Source: Alteromonas gilva
GTDB lineage: Bacteria; Pseudomonadota; Gammaproteobacteria; Enterobacterales; Alteromonadaceae
Assembly: GCF_028595265.1 (NCBI RefSeq)
Contig: NZ_JAQQXP010000001.1
Location: forward strand, 2,046,001 to 2,110,000
Length of the DNA: 64,000 nt
Direction of reading: 5' to 3'
Below, one piece after another: positions 16,988 to 25,601 of the stretch; the stretch's first letter is position 1; the number at the start of each line of letters is the position of its first letter. Under the pieces are notes generated by a model, which ran no database searches, was not told where the DNA came from, and saw only the letters and a program-made list of their open reading frames with translations. The position numbers and the translations under genes are program-made.

Positions 16988-17722
16988 ATGCGAAAGTCTA
17001 TCGTAGCAGGAAACTGGAAAATGAACGGAAGCCGTTCATTAGTAAACGAATTTTTTACGCTCATGGATGGCGTGAATAAGCAGGCGGTCGAGGTGGTTAT
17101 TTGCCCTCCGGCTTGCTTTATCAGTGACTTTCAGGGCGTTGACTTTGCCCTCGGTGGCCAAACCATGAGCGAACTTGATAATGGCGCTCATACGGGTGAT
17201 ATTTCCGCAGAAATGTTACTGGAACTTGGCTGCAGGTATGTCATTGTTGGACATTCTGAAAGACGTGAAGATCACGGTGAGACCAACGACATGGTAGCCG
17301 CCAAAGCGGCAAAAGCCCTGGCAGCAGGCCTGACACCTATAATTTGTGTTGGTGAGTCGCTGCAAACCCGGGAAGCGGGTGAGTTGGAATCATTTATTGC
17401 GGCGCAATTAGATGCACTGACAGCAACACTGTCAGCCAGTCAGTTAGCGCAGGCAGTAATAGCTTATGAGCCGATATGGGCCATTGGTACCGGTAAAACG
17501 GCCAGTCCCGAGCAGGCACAACAGGTACATGCATTTATTCGCAGTCACCTGGCTGCATTCGACAGCAACGCGGCAGCGTCTTTACCGTTACTGTACGGTG
17601 GCAGCGTGAATAGCGCGAATGCGCAAGAATTATTTGCTCAAACTGATATAGACGGTGGTCTGATTGGTGGAGCTAGTCTGAAAGTTGACGAATTTAGAAA
17701 GGTTTGCCAGGCGGCAGGCTAA
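16988..17722 (+). CDS. tpiA: Triosephosphate isomerase
   Basis: Interconverts dihydroxyacetone phosphate and glyceraldehyde-3-phosphate. The start at 16988 (MRKSIVAGNWKMNG, 244 residues) puts the catalytic Lys at residue 11; a start nine codons upstream lacks support because TIMs begin just before this motif. The catalytic His lies in VGHSERRE and Glu in AYEPIWAIGTG; the phosphate loop is YGGSVN. It belongs to the variant found next to secG. Confidence 0.96.
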   Translation: MRKSIVAGNWKMNGSRSLVNEFFTLMDGVNKQAVEVVICPPACFISDFQGVDFALGGQTMSELDNGAHTGDISAEMLLELGCRYVIVGHSERREDHGETNDMVAAKAAKALAAGLTPIICVGESLQTREAGELESFIAAQLDALTATLSASQLAQAVIAYEPIWAIGTGKTASPEQAQQVHAFIRSHLAAFDSNAAASLPLLYGGSVNSANAQELFAQTDIDGGLIGGASLKVDEFRKVCQAAG

Positions 17723-17734
17723 CGAGGGTATAAA

Positions 17735-18088
17735 ATGATTTATCAAGTGCTTCTGGTTGCGTACCTTATTGTCGCACTGTTGCTAATTGGCTTTGTGTTG
17801 ATCCAGCAAGGAAAGGGTGCCGATATGGGCGCGTCTTTTGGTGCCGGCGGCTCAAGCACCGTATTTGGCTCAGGCGGTTCGGGCAACTTTATGACCCGTA
17901 CTACGGGTATCTTAGCCACGTTGTTCTTTGTCATCAGTCTTGTTTTAGGTAGCATTACTGCACAGCGTGAAAAAGCGCCTGATGAGTGGGAAAATTTAGA
18001 AGTACCAGCAGTTGAGCAAACTGTTCCTGCGGACCAGGATGTACCGGCAGTACCTGCAGAGCAGGACGACGTACCACCGGGACATTAA
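17735..18088 (+). CDS. secG: Protein-export membrane protein SecG
   Basis: Small auxiliary subunit of the SecYEG translocon. The 117-residue product has two membrane helices (about 3-24 and 54-73) joined by the Gly/Ser-rich GKGADMGASFGAGGSST loop typical of SecG. The acidic tail is rich in VPA repeats. It sits 12 nt after tpiA and 13 nt before tRNA-Leu. Confidence 0.95.
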   Translation: MIYQVLLVAYLIVALLLIGFVLIQQGKGADMGASFGAGGSSTVFGSGGSGNFMTRTTGILATLFFVISLVLGSITAQREKAPDEWENLEVPAVEQTVPADQDVPAVPAEQDDVPPGH

Positions 18089-18101
18089 TTCAACAAGTTT
18101 T

Positions 18102-18187
18102 GCGGAAGTGGTGGAATTGGTAGACACGCCATCTTGAGGGGGTGGTGAGCATAGCTCGTGCGGGTTCAAGTCCCGCTTTCCGCACCA
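18102..18187 (+). tRNA. leuU: tRNA-Leu (anticodon GAG)
   Basis: 86-base class II tRNA. The acceptor stem GCGGAAG pairs with CTTTCCGC's complementary portion, the D-loop contains AATTGGTAGAC, the anticodon loop is TTGAGGG (anticodon GAG), there is a long variable arm, the T-loop is GGTTCAAGTCC, and CCA is encoded. In E. coli the same tRNA (leuU) follows secG. Confidence 0.95.
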
Positions 18188-18194
18188 ATTATTA

Positions 18195-18226
18195 AAGCCC
18201 GTACGGTCAAACGTACGGGCTTTTTT
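18195..18226 (+). terminator. Intrinsic terminator after tRNA-Leu
   Basis: AAGCCCGTACG (18195-18205) pairs with CGTACGGGCTT (18212-18222) around a 6-base loop, followed by a T run. It ends the tpiA-secG-tRNA unit; in E. coli the transcript instead continues toward rimP-nusA. Confidence 0.9.
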
Positions 18227-18367
18227 GTGTTGACGTATACCTCGTCCGCGCAGGTGTAGCTGCGCTGGCAGCTGTGGCCGTATTAATTGAAGCGCGTACA
18301 TACCCGGAATAACGGCAACGTGTGCACAATTACTCGGTTATAAGCCAAAGGGAGTGAGGCTGATGCG

Positions 18368-18586
18368 ATGAGACAATCTCTGCGAAAAAAGATAATACAG
18401 GTGTGTAATTCTAAGATTTCAGCAAAGGGCGCTAACGTCGGACTGTCATTCTATGCTTTCTTTGCGAATAAGAATGAAGACCCGGAGTTACTGATGGAAG
18501 CCGCGACATGGTGGATACAGACCCACCAACTGGACCACTTCGTTAAAGCGCGTGTTATTAAAGCAATGGTAGAGGCTGGGCTTTAG
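18368..18586 (+). CDS. Small conserved hypothetical protein (DUF6500-like)
   Basis: 72-residue cytoplasmic protein starting MRQSLRKKIIQVCNSKISAKG, with no membrane segment. I recall similar short Alteromonas/Vibrio proteins (possibly DUF6500) with KISAKG and LSFYAFFANKN blocks, but the family assignment is from memory. It is preceded by GGGAGTGAGG, a plausible ribosome site. It stands alone between the tRNA terminator and the convergent kinase gene; function unknown. Confidence 0.7.
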   Translation: MRQSLRKKIIQVCNSKISAKGANVGLSFYAFFANKNEDPELLMEAATWWIQTHQLDHFVKARVIKAMVEAGL

Positions 18587-18775
18587 CCCTTTACCGTTAG
18601 TTGTTGCGCCCGCTGCAACACGACTTTGTTGCACTGGTCAGTATTCACTGTTGTCGTTTGGTACCTGGCTGGAAACACCAACACGCGGGCTGCTTTACAA
18701 TGTAGCCTGAACGTTAGTGTCTCCCGGTTATAACCTTATTATGGCCAGCCAGCGTCAGCGTGGCGCCGTTTTGCA

Positions 18776-20425
18776 TTAATTTGGCTGAACGATTTCTTGC
18801 GTGGCGCTGAACCGCTCCTTATCTACCAGCAATAAAAGACTTTTCGGCTGGGTTTCTATGCTGACTGATTGTCCCTTGTAGGTTTCACCGTCAATGACAT
18901 AGGTCGTTTCGCTATCGAGTTCAACGCAGACTTTCTTCACCTTACGATGGTTAATTTTGTCTGATGAACGTTTGGATTCGGCATTACTGAATACCAGTTC
19001 GGCCACGGTAAATAATGGCTGCTCATTGTCATCGGCATTTAACCAGGTGACATCTAGTTCACCGTCTGTCATATCGGGCAAATTGCCGCCCTGGGCCAGC
19101 GCCGTACTTAACGGGGCGGCATTGGCGACGACGAAAGAAGGTGTAGTCAGCGAACTTGTATCATCGTCCAGGGTCACTTTTATCTGCATAGGTTCATTGT
19201 TGTTCATGGCTTTCCACAGGCCCGACAAATAGGCCATCTGACCACCACTGTCTTTTTCTTCCCGGTCGGCATGTTCAATCATTTTAGATTCAAAACCAAT
19301 GGCCGCAACAAGCAGCATGAGCCGATCGTTGCATATCGCAGTATCCACCTTACGGTAGTGTTGCTGGCAAATAATCTCACAGGCGCGGGTGACAGGACTC
19401 AGCGTACTGCGCATGCCATAAATGACCTGGCTTAGCGCATTGGCAGTGCCAAGTGGGATAACCCCCAGCACTTTATTGTATTTGATTGCGGTTTCGGCAA
19501 CTTCACTGACGGTGCCATCGCCGCCACACGCAATCAAAACTTCATCACCCGCTGCAATGGCTTGTTCAGCCATATAGCTGGCATTGAGATTGGGGGTTGT
19601 CTCGTAAATGGTTACCCGAAAATGATTGTTAAGATAAGACAGGATTTCCTCACGATTTTCTGGCCATTTACCGCCACCGGCAACGGGATTTGCAACAATA
19701 GCGAGTTGTCTATTGAGTTTTAACCGGCCGTTTTGTTTCACTGTAGATAAGCTTTTTAACTGATGTTTGTTTAGTCTTGCCGTTGCGCGGATTGATTGTA
19801 TTTTATTCATTACATCAACAATCGACAGCGCATCATCCCGAGCCAGAAGGTACGCAGCCATCACCAGCACTGACCGTCCGCGCCCCAACGCACAGTGAAC
19901 CAGTGCTTTGCGGCCATCTTTTAAATGCTGATCCAGCCAGTTTATGGCCAGGTGCAGTTGCTCAGAGGTAGGGCTGGCGTGATCAAGCACCGGGATATTA
20001 AGGTAGTCTACGTCGTAACGATAGGCCGACCAGTCAAGACCATCAAATTCCGCAGTGACATCTAAGATACAGTCTATGCCTTGTTCTTTGAGGTGTTCAA
20101 CGTCGGCACTGACTAATCGGGTACCTAAATACAGTTGGTCTTCTATTTTCTGAATGTTCGGTACTTTGTCGTTTTTACGCTCAAAGTAATTGTACAAGCG
20201 AGCGCCCAGTAAGAAAGGGATAAATAACCACCTTACAAACCAGGGGATCCGCCCGTCTTGTTGTTTACGGAACAGTTCAGGGTAGTTAGATATGTACGCA
20301 AAACTCACCAGCATCAACGAAGCACTGCCCCACCATAGCGGGATATCAAGCCACCATATCGGTATAACAAAGGTTAACAGACCGAGGATCACGGCGGCTA
20401 ATACGTAATACTTCACCATTTTCAT
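18776..20425 (-). CDS. Dual-specificity phosphatase fused to a diacylglycerol-kinase-like lipid kinase
   Basis: 549-residue membrane protein with three parts. Residues ~5-80 hold three hydrophobic segments. Residues ~95-210 form a dual-specificity phosphatase domain with the active-site loop HCALGRGRS (Cys178, Arg184). Residues ~240-540 form a DAGK/YegS-type lipid kinase domain with NPVAGGG and GGDGT (301-305). Start chosen at 20425 because AAGGAAC precedes it by about 9 nt. Likely acts on membrane lipids or lipid-linked substrates at the inner membrane; neither substrate can be named. Upstream of the divergent DUF2878 gene. Confidence 0.85.
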   Translation of the reverse strand: MKMVKYYVLAAVILGLLTFVIPIWWLDIPLWWGSASLMLVSFAYISNYPELFRKQQDGRIPWFVRWLFIPFLLGARLYNYFERKNDKVPNIQKIEDQLYLGTRLVSADVEHLKEQGIDCILDVTAEFDGLDWSAYRYDVDYLNIPVLDHASPTSEQLHLAINWLDQHLKDGRKALVHCALGRGRSVLVMAAYLLARDDALSIVDVMNKIQSIRATARLNKHQLKSLSTVKQNGRLKLNRQLAIVANPVAGGGKWPENREEILSYLNNHFRVTIYETTPNLNASYMAEQAIAAGDEVLIACGGDGTVSEVAETAIKYNKVLGVIPLGTANALSQVIYGMRSTLSPVTRACEIICQQHYRKVDTAICNDRLMLLVAAIGFESKMIEHADREEKDSGGQMAYLSGLWKAMNNNEPMQIKVTLDDDTSSLTTPSFVVANAAPLSTALAQGGNLPDMTDGELDVTWLNADDNEQPLFTVAELVFSNAESKRSSDKINHRKVKKVCVELDSETTYVIDGETYKGQSVSIETQPKSLLLLVDKERFSATQEIVQPN

Positions 20426-20638
20426 AAACTTGTTCCTTATTTCGCAGTGAACTCACTGGCTGTTTCGTCGTATCTACATTACGTACTGCGATTACGCGTA
20501 CTGCGTGTTGCGATGAATAACGTACCTTACGGTTATCCCGGGAAAAACCGAACAGGTGTTTTTAACCTGTTTTGTGGTCTTTCCAGCAAGATAGGATACA
20601 AATAGTGTGCCGAACACAAAACAACAGGAGTCTCGCCT

Positions 20639-21175
20639 TTGCAAAAATTCATTAATTTTGCCGGGTTTCAATTATTGTGGTGGTTGCTCATTCTGGGACA
20701 AAATCAATATGCCTGGCTGGCACTGGTGCTGCTTGGTGTTCACGTTGCACTCAGTGGCTCCGTACAAAAAGAAATTTTGATCCTCCTCGCTGCAGGGGTG
20801 ATTGGTACCGCAGTAGACAGCGTGTTAGCACTGTCTGGTGTGTATATCTTTTCTCCCAGTCCGAAAATATTACTCATTCCATTGTGGTTATCCTGCCTGT
20901 GGTTGGCTTTTGCTGCCACGCTGCGCCACAGTCTGAGCTATCTACGGCATAAATACGGGTTAGCCGCACTACTTGGCTGTATAGGCGGGCCAGCCAGCTA
21001 TTTGGCTGGCATGAAACTCGGTGCGGTTCAGTTTGGCCCCGGTGTTTTTGTGGTGATGGCACTACTGGTTGGCATATGGGCATGCCTTATGCCTCTACTT
21101 TTTTACATCAGTAATGTTATTGAAGCGCGATTTGATGCCTTAACCGTATCTACCGCAGATAATAAAAAGGAGTAA
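20639..21175 (+). CDS. DUF2878 family membrane protein
   Basis: 178 residues, mostly hydrophobic, with about five or six membrane helices (FQLLWWLLILG, YAWLALVLLGVHVAL, ILILLAAGVIGTAVD, LLIPLWLSCLWLAF and later ones). The FAGFQLLWW start and the AVDS/LWLAFAATLRHSL blocks fit DUF2878. It starts at a TTG eight bases after CAGGAG. The next gene (SDR) begins 2 nt after its stop, so both are co-transcribed. Function unknown. Confidence 0.8.
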   Translation: MQKFINFAGFQLLWWLLILGQNQYAWLALVLLGVHVALSGSVQKEILILLAAGVIGTAVDSVLALSGVYIFSPSPKILLIPLWLSCLWLAFAATLRHSLSYLRHKYGLAALLGCIGGPASYLAGMKLGAVQFGPGVFVVMALLVGIWACLMPLLFYISNVIEARFDALTVSTADNKKE

Positions 21176-21177
21176 CT

Positions 21178-21864
21178 ATGACACCCATTGCAATGGTCAC
21201 TGGCGGCAACCGTGGAATTGGCCTTGAAATTGTAAAAGGGCTTCTCAAGCTTGGCTACAAAGTGCTACTGGTAGGCAGGGATGAAGACAATACAGAGCAA
21301 GCTGCTGAGGAATGCATAGGTGACGTTCACCCCATCGTTATGGATCTGTCCAGTACTAACGCCATCAGCGACGGTGTTGTTCAGGCGCAGGCTGTGTTCG
21401 GCGATATTGATATTCTGGTCAATAACGCCGGTGTTATGTTTGACCAGGACGTCACCGAGTTACCTGAGCAGGATTTACAGACAGCGTTTGATGTGCATGT
21501 TAAAGCGCCTGCGCTTCTGACAAAAACGCTGTTACCGGCCATGATAGACAATAATTACGGGCGAATTATCAACGTGTCCAGCGGCTGGGGGAGCTTTGCT
21601 GAAGGGCTTGAAGGTCCGCCTGCCTACGCAATCACTAAAGCGGCACTCAATGCGTTAACCGTAAAAACGGCGGCACAGATCCCGGCCGGTAAAAATGTCA
21701 CGGTTAATGCAATGTGTCCGGGTTGGGTGCATACCAGAATGGGCGGCAGCGATGCGCCACTCAGCCCCGAAGAGGGCGCCGATACGGCAGTATGGCTGGC
21801 TGGTCAGGACAAGGGCGGACCAAACGGGTTGTTTTTCCGTCAGCGCAAGCCGATAAATTGGTAG
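21178..21864 (+). CDS. Short-chain dehydrogenase/reductase
   Basis: 228-residue SDR with cofactor motif TGGNRGIG at about residue 9, VGRD after the second strand (suggesting NADPH), NNAG, the Ser of NVSSGWG and the catalytic YAITK. It resembles plant and bacterial carbonyl reductase-like SDRs. Tightly coupled to the DUF2878 gene (2 nt gap). The C-terminus ends in GGPNGLFFRQRKPINW, where these proteins often have GPTGKFFRDRK, so it looks complete. Substrate unknown. Confidence 0.88.
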   Translation: MTPIAMVTGGNRGIGLEIVKGLLKLGYKVLLVGRDEDNTEQAAEECIGDVHPIVMDLSSTNAISDGVVQAQAVFGDIDILVNNAGVMFDQDVTELPEQDLQTAFDVHVKAPALLTKTLLPAMIDNNYGRIINVSSGWGSFAEGLEGPPAYAITKAALNALTVKTAAQIPAGKNVTVNAMCPGWVHTRMGGSDAPLSPEEGADTAVWLAGQDKGGPNGLFFRQRKPINW

Positions 21865-22082
21865 TTTGCACCGTGAAAAATTTTCATAGTGCCGGGTAGA
21901 CTCGTTGTGTATAGGTCACTCGTAGTTCGGATATTTCAACTGTGATAATTCGTAAGTTATTAAATAATTTATGATTTTTGAGTTGGCTTTAGTCTTGCTT
22001 CCAACCAGTAGCGACAAGAATATGTGCGCGGGAAAATAATTACTGCATGTAGTCTTAATTATTGGTTGGTAAGGAGCATAGA

Positions 22083-22625
22083 GTGAATACATCAAGTGTT
22101 ACAACCGGGAGCGTGGCCCGTCGACCACACCAGCGAAGTTACACCCGGCCTGAGCCTTCTGTTGTGACTGTTGGTGTGATCGTATTTGAATGGAATGACA
22201 GTATCCGCAAACGAATACAAAAATTGGGCAGTGTGTTAGGCCAGGCAGGTATTAAGTTACAGCTGTTAACCTACACAGACATCCACCAGTGTGACGATAA
22301 AACACAGAGCCTGGATGGGGTAGTAGTGCAGATTGTCGCCGCTGCCGGACACGTTGAGAAGCAGCGGTTTGATGCTATTTTGCAGCACCATCAACAACAG
22401 GTATTTGGCTCCCATGCTGTTATTGCCGCGTTTAGCACCGACGCGTCAGGTGGCGGTGAGGTTGAAGCGGCTATCGATCTGAGCATGAAAGCTCACAGTC
22501 GCCGCTGCGAGTGGCTTGGTCTGGTCGACAGTGAGCCGGAACACAGACAATTTAGTCAGTGGTGCACTGGTATCGCAATGCGGGTCAGACAGTCTGTTAA
22601 GCGTAATACAGTACTGGCCGCATAA
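22083..22625 (+). CDS. Hypothetical protein of unrecognised family
   Basis: 180 residues from GTG 22083, placed 6 nt after AAGGAG (22071-22076). After a basic, Ser/Thr-rich leader of ~25 residues comes VVTVGVIVFEWNDSIRKRI and then alternating hydrophobic strands and helices (LDGVVVQIVAAAG, HAVIAAFSTDASGGGEVEAA), reminiscent of a flavodoxin-like alpha/beta fold such as FMN reductases, but without a diagnostic binding motif. No membrane segment. Flanked by an SDR and an AT-rich gap before putP. I do not recognise the family. Confidence 0.6.
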   Translation: MNTSSVTTGSVARRPHQRSYTRPEPSVVTVGVIVFEWNDSIRKRIQKLGSVLGQAGIKLQLLTYTDIHQCDDKTQSLDGVVVQIVAAAGHVEKQRFDAILQHHQQQVFGSHAVIAAFSTDASGGGEVEAAIDLSMKAHSRRCEWLGLVDSEPEHRQFSQWCTGIAMRVRQSVKRNTVLAA

Positions 22626-22981
22626 TGTTCAATTTAAGGTATGAATCAAATGTTTAGAGCCGTAATAAAAATGTCATTCTTATGCGATGGAACTAAATTC
22701 AGCAGGTTAACAGGTGTTTTTTGATTGAACGTCTTATAAACCTAATTCTTTAAATATATCTTCAATAAAAACATATGCTTAAATTGAATTATGATGTTTT
22801 TGAAAAGTGTATATTTTGTCGTTAAGATTTATTTATTTTAGACAAGTAGCTGTTTATAAAGAGATTAGTGATTTTGTTGGTGACACCGCAGGTTGTAATT
22901 ATTTTTTAAATTAGTATAATTAGACCTCAAATTAATATTTAGATTTGACAATCTTACATAACATAAAGGCAGTTTATCTGT
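22626..22981. other. 356-base AT-rich intergenic region upstream of putP
   Basis: No gene seen. It is clearly more AT-rich than its surroundings. It contains a candidate promoter (22893-22920) and further A/T tracts that could bind nucleoid proteins; no clear hairpin terminator for the upstream gene. Confidence 0.6.
22893..22920 (+). promoter_or_regulatory. Candidate sigma-70 promoter of putP-proB-proA
   Basis: TTGTAA (22893-22898), 16 bases, then a perfect TATAAT (22915-22920). Transcription would begin near 22927, giving a ~55-base leader before putP. Confidence 0.45.
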
Positions 22982-24478
22982 ATGGCATTTGAAAGTTATA
23001 TATCGTTGGCTATCTATTTCGCAGTGATGCTGGGTATTGGTTTGTTCGCCTACCGGCAATCGACAAGTGATATATCCGGGTACATTTTGGGCGGGCGGCA
23101 GGTGAGCCCGCAGGTAACTGCATTATCTGCCGGGGCCTCAGACATGAGTGGCTGGATGCTAATGGGCCTGCCAGGCGCGATGTTTTTAACCGGTTTCGAT
23201 GCCATGTATATCGCGATTGGTCTGGTGGCAGGTGCGCTGGCTAATTATTTTCTGGTCGCACCGAAGCTTCGTGTCTATACCGAAGTTGCGGACGACTCGT
23301 TAACGGTTCCCGAATTTTTTGCTAAACGGTTTGGTTCGTCCACAGCGAGTGTGCGCATCGTATCCGCGGTAATCATTGTACTGTTTTTTACGTTGTACAC
23401 GTCGGCGGGTCTGGTAGCCGGCGGTAAGTTATTTGAAAGCGCGTTTGAATTAAGTTATCAGACCGGGTTGGTTGTTACGCTAGCTGTGGTTGTGTCATAC
23501 ACGCTGTTGGGCGGCTTTCTGGCGGTTAGCATGACTGACTTTGTACAGGGCTGCATTATGTTTGTAGCGCTGGTGCTGGTTCCGGTAGTGGCGTTTACAG
23601 AGTTTGATAGTTTCTCACAAATGAATGGGGCCGCATTAGCGTCGGTACCGTCATTAGGTGAATCCTGGCAACAACTCACCGTCCTTGGTTTGGTGTCAAG
23701 TCTGGCATGGGGACTGGGTTATTTTGGTCAGCCACATATCATTGTGCGCTTTATGGCTATCCGGTCGGTAAATGCCATCAGCACAGCACGCAACATTGGG
23801 ATGTCATGGATGCTGGTAACTATTATCGGCGCGCTGGGAACTGGCTTTGTGGGTATAGCGTATGCCAACCAGTTCGGTTTGGTGGTCGATGATGCCGAAA
23901 CAATCTTTATTTTATTTTCACAAATATTGTTTCACCCACTCATCAGTGGATTTTTAATGGCGGCAATTTTAGCAGCTATAATGAGTACCATATCATCGCA
24001 GCTATTAGTGTCGGCAAGTTCATTAACGGAAGATATTTACCGGGTTGTCAGTAACAAAGAAGCAACCCAAAAACAAACGGTAGCCATAGGTCGCTACGGT
24101 GTAGCAGGGGTCGCCATTGTGGCACTTGTTCTGGCGTGGGATTCGTCTAATTCGATTCTGTCGCTGGTGAGTAATGCCTGGGCTGGCTTTGGTGCAGCAT
24201 TTGGACCTCTGGTACTGTTTTGTTTATACAAAAAGAATTTAACACACAAGGCCGCACTGGCAGGGATTATAAGTGGCGCCGTCACTGTTCTGTTTTGGAT
24301 TTATGCCCCCGTCCTCGACGGCGGACAAGCTCTAAGCAGTGTGATGTACGAAATCGTGCCGGGTTTCATTGTTAGTTCGCTAACAATCTGGGCGGTTAGC
24401 GTGTTCAGTGAAGAGCCACACGCTGATGTGCAGGCCAAGTTCAACGAAACTAATAAAGTCTTAGCAGAATTATCTTAA
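22982..24478 (+). CDS. putP: Sodium/proline symporter
   Basis: Solute:sodium symporter family, about 13 membrane helices in 498 residues, importing proline with Na+. Recognisable PutP blocks are GYILGGRQVSPQVTALSAGASDMSGW, LYTSAGLVAGGKLFE and SWQQLTVLGLVSSLAWGLGYFGQPHI. It is followed after one base by proB, so uptake and synthesis of proline appear to share a transcript, which suits an osmolyte role. Confidence 0.94.
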   Translation: MAFESYISLAIYFAVMLGIGLFAYRQSTSDISGYILGGRQVSPQVTALSAGASDMSGWMLMGLPGAMFLTGFDAMYIAIGLVAGALANYFLVAPKLRVYTEVADDSLTVPEFFAKRFGSSTASVRIVSAVIIVLFFTLYTSAGLVAGGKLFESAFELSYQTGLVVTLAVVVSYTLLGGFLAVSMTDFVQGCIMFVALVLVPVVAFTEFDSFSQMNGAALASVPSLGESWQQLTVLGLVSSLAWGLGYFGQPHIIVRFMAIRSVNAISTARNIGMSWMLVTIIGALGTGFVGIAYANQFGLVVDDAETIFILFSQILFHPLISGFLMAAILAAIMSTISSQLLVSASSLTEDIYRVVSNKEATQKQTVAIGRYGVAGVAIVALVLAWDSSNSILSLVSNAWAGFGAAFGPLVLFCLYKKNLTHKAALAGIISGAVTVLFWIYAPVLDGGQALSSVMYEIVPGFIVSSLTIWAVSVFSEEPHADVQAKFNETNKVLAELS

Positions 24479-24491
24479 GGTGATAAGAAAT

Positions 24492-25601
24492 ATGAATCGC
24501 TCAAATTGGAAACGCATCGTAGTTAAGGTCGGTAGTGCATTGATAGCGCCAAACCGCCAGGGGTGTAGTAGTCATTATTTATTAAGTATTGCGCAGTTTA
24601 TCGTGCGCTGCAGAAGTCAGGGCATTCAGGTTGTGCTGGTGTCATCGGGTTCGGTCGCAGCTGGTGCACACCAGTTCCCGGAGCACTCAAAGAAAAACAT
24701 TGCAGTGAAGAAAGCCATGGCTGCTGCCGGACAAACCGAAATGATGGCAACCTGGGATCGGTTGTTTGACTTTGCCACGGCGCAAATTCTATTAACCCAT
24801 GCCGATCTGCGCGACCGTGAACGGTATGTCAGTATTCGTGAAACAATCTTTAGTTTGTTGGATCACGATGTGTTGCCCATCATTAACGAAAACGACACCG
24901 TCACCACTGATAAACTAAAAGTTGGTGACAACGATAACTTGTCGGCAATGGTGGCCACAGCCGCCGATGCTGACGCTCTGATTATCTGTTCTGACGTAGA
25001 CGGATTGTACGACAAAAATCCGCATAAACATGATGATGCAAAATTGTTGTCATGGGTGGATACCATTGACGAGAAAATTTTTGCTATGGCTGGCGGCGCC
25101 GAAGAAGGCGGTGTTGGCACTGGCGGAATGCGTACCAAGGTTGAAGCTGCTGAAAAGGCAGTGTCGCATGGTATTGATACCTTTATTATCAATGGTTTTA
25201 CCGAGCTGTCGTTTAATTTGATGCTCGAAGGCCAAAACCCGGGTACGCATTTCCAGGCACACGAAAAGCCGATGAAAGAAAACGTTCACTGGATGACGCA
25301 TACGTCAAATGCGCAGGGTGAGGTCGTCATTAAAAAGGCGTTTACTGACTCACTCGACGAGAGTGTTGATACCTTAACCAGTAGCGAGATCCTCGACGTT
25401 AAAGGCGAGTTTTCGGTGGGTGATACCATCTTAGTGCGTCGGGAAGATGGCCAGAAACTGGCTAAAGCAAGATCAAATTACAGTAGCTGTTTGTTGAACT
25501 TCATATCGAGTGAAGGCAACCAGAAGTTTGCATCGGAATTTGAAGAAAAGACCGGTCCAATTATTTCAGAACAGCACATAGCCGTATTGGAGAACAAATG
25601 A
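24492..25601 (+). CDS. proB: Glutamate 5-kinase
   Basis: First step of proline synthesis: phosphorylates glutamate. From ATG 24492 (MNRSNWKRIVVKVGSALIAP) it is 369 residues, near E. coli ProB (367); a GTG at 24480 would add four residues. The amino-acid kinase domain shows VKVGSALI, VSSGSVAAG, NENDTV, and GGMRTKVEAA; the C-terminal ~90 residues form a PUA domain. Its stop overlaps the proA ATG (ATGA). Confidence 0.95.
   Translation: MNRSNWKRIVVKVGSALIAPNRQGCSSHYLLSIAQFIVRCRSQGIQVVLVSSGSVAAGAHQFPEHSKKNIAVKKAMAAAGQTEMMATWDRLFDFATAQILLTHADLRDRERYVSIRETIFSLLDHDVLPIINENDTVTTDKLKVGDNDNLSAMVATAADADALIICSDVDGLYDKNPHKHDDAKLLSWVDTIDEKIFAMAGGAEEGGVGTGGMRTKVEAAEKAVSHGIDTFIINGFTELSFNLMLEGQNPGTHFQAHEKPMKENVHWMTHTSNAQGEVVIKKAFTDSLDESVDTLTSSEILDVKGEFSVGDTILVRREDGQKLAKARSNYSSCLLNFISSEGNQKFASEFEEKTGPIISEQHIAVLENK

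Noticed and set aside
18229..18312. Short frame reading VRAGVAALAAVAVLIEARTYPE after the tRNA terminator
   Set aside because: Under 30 codons, no start or ribosome site; no family match, so too short to call a gene or relic.
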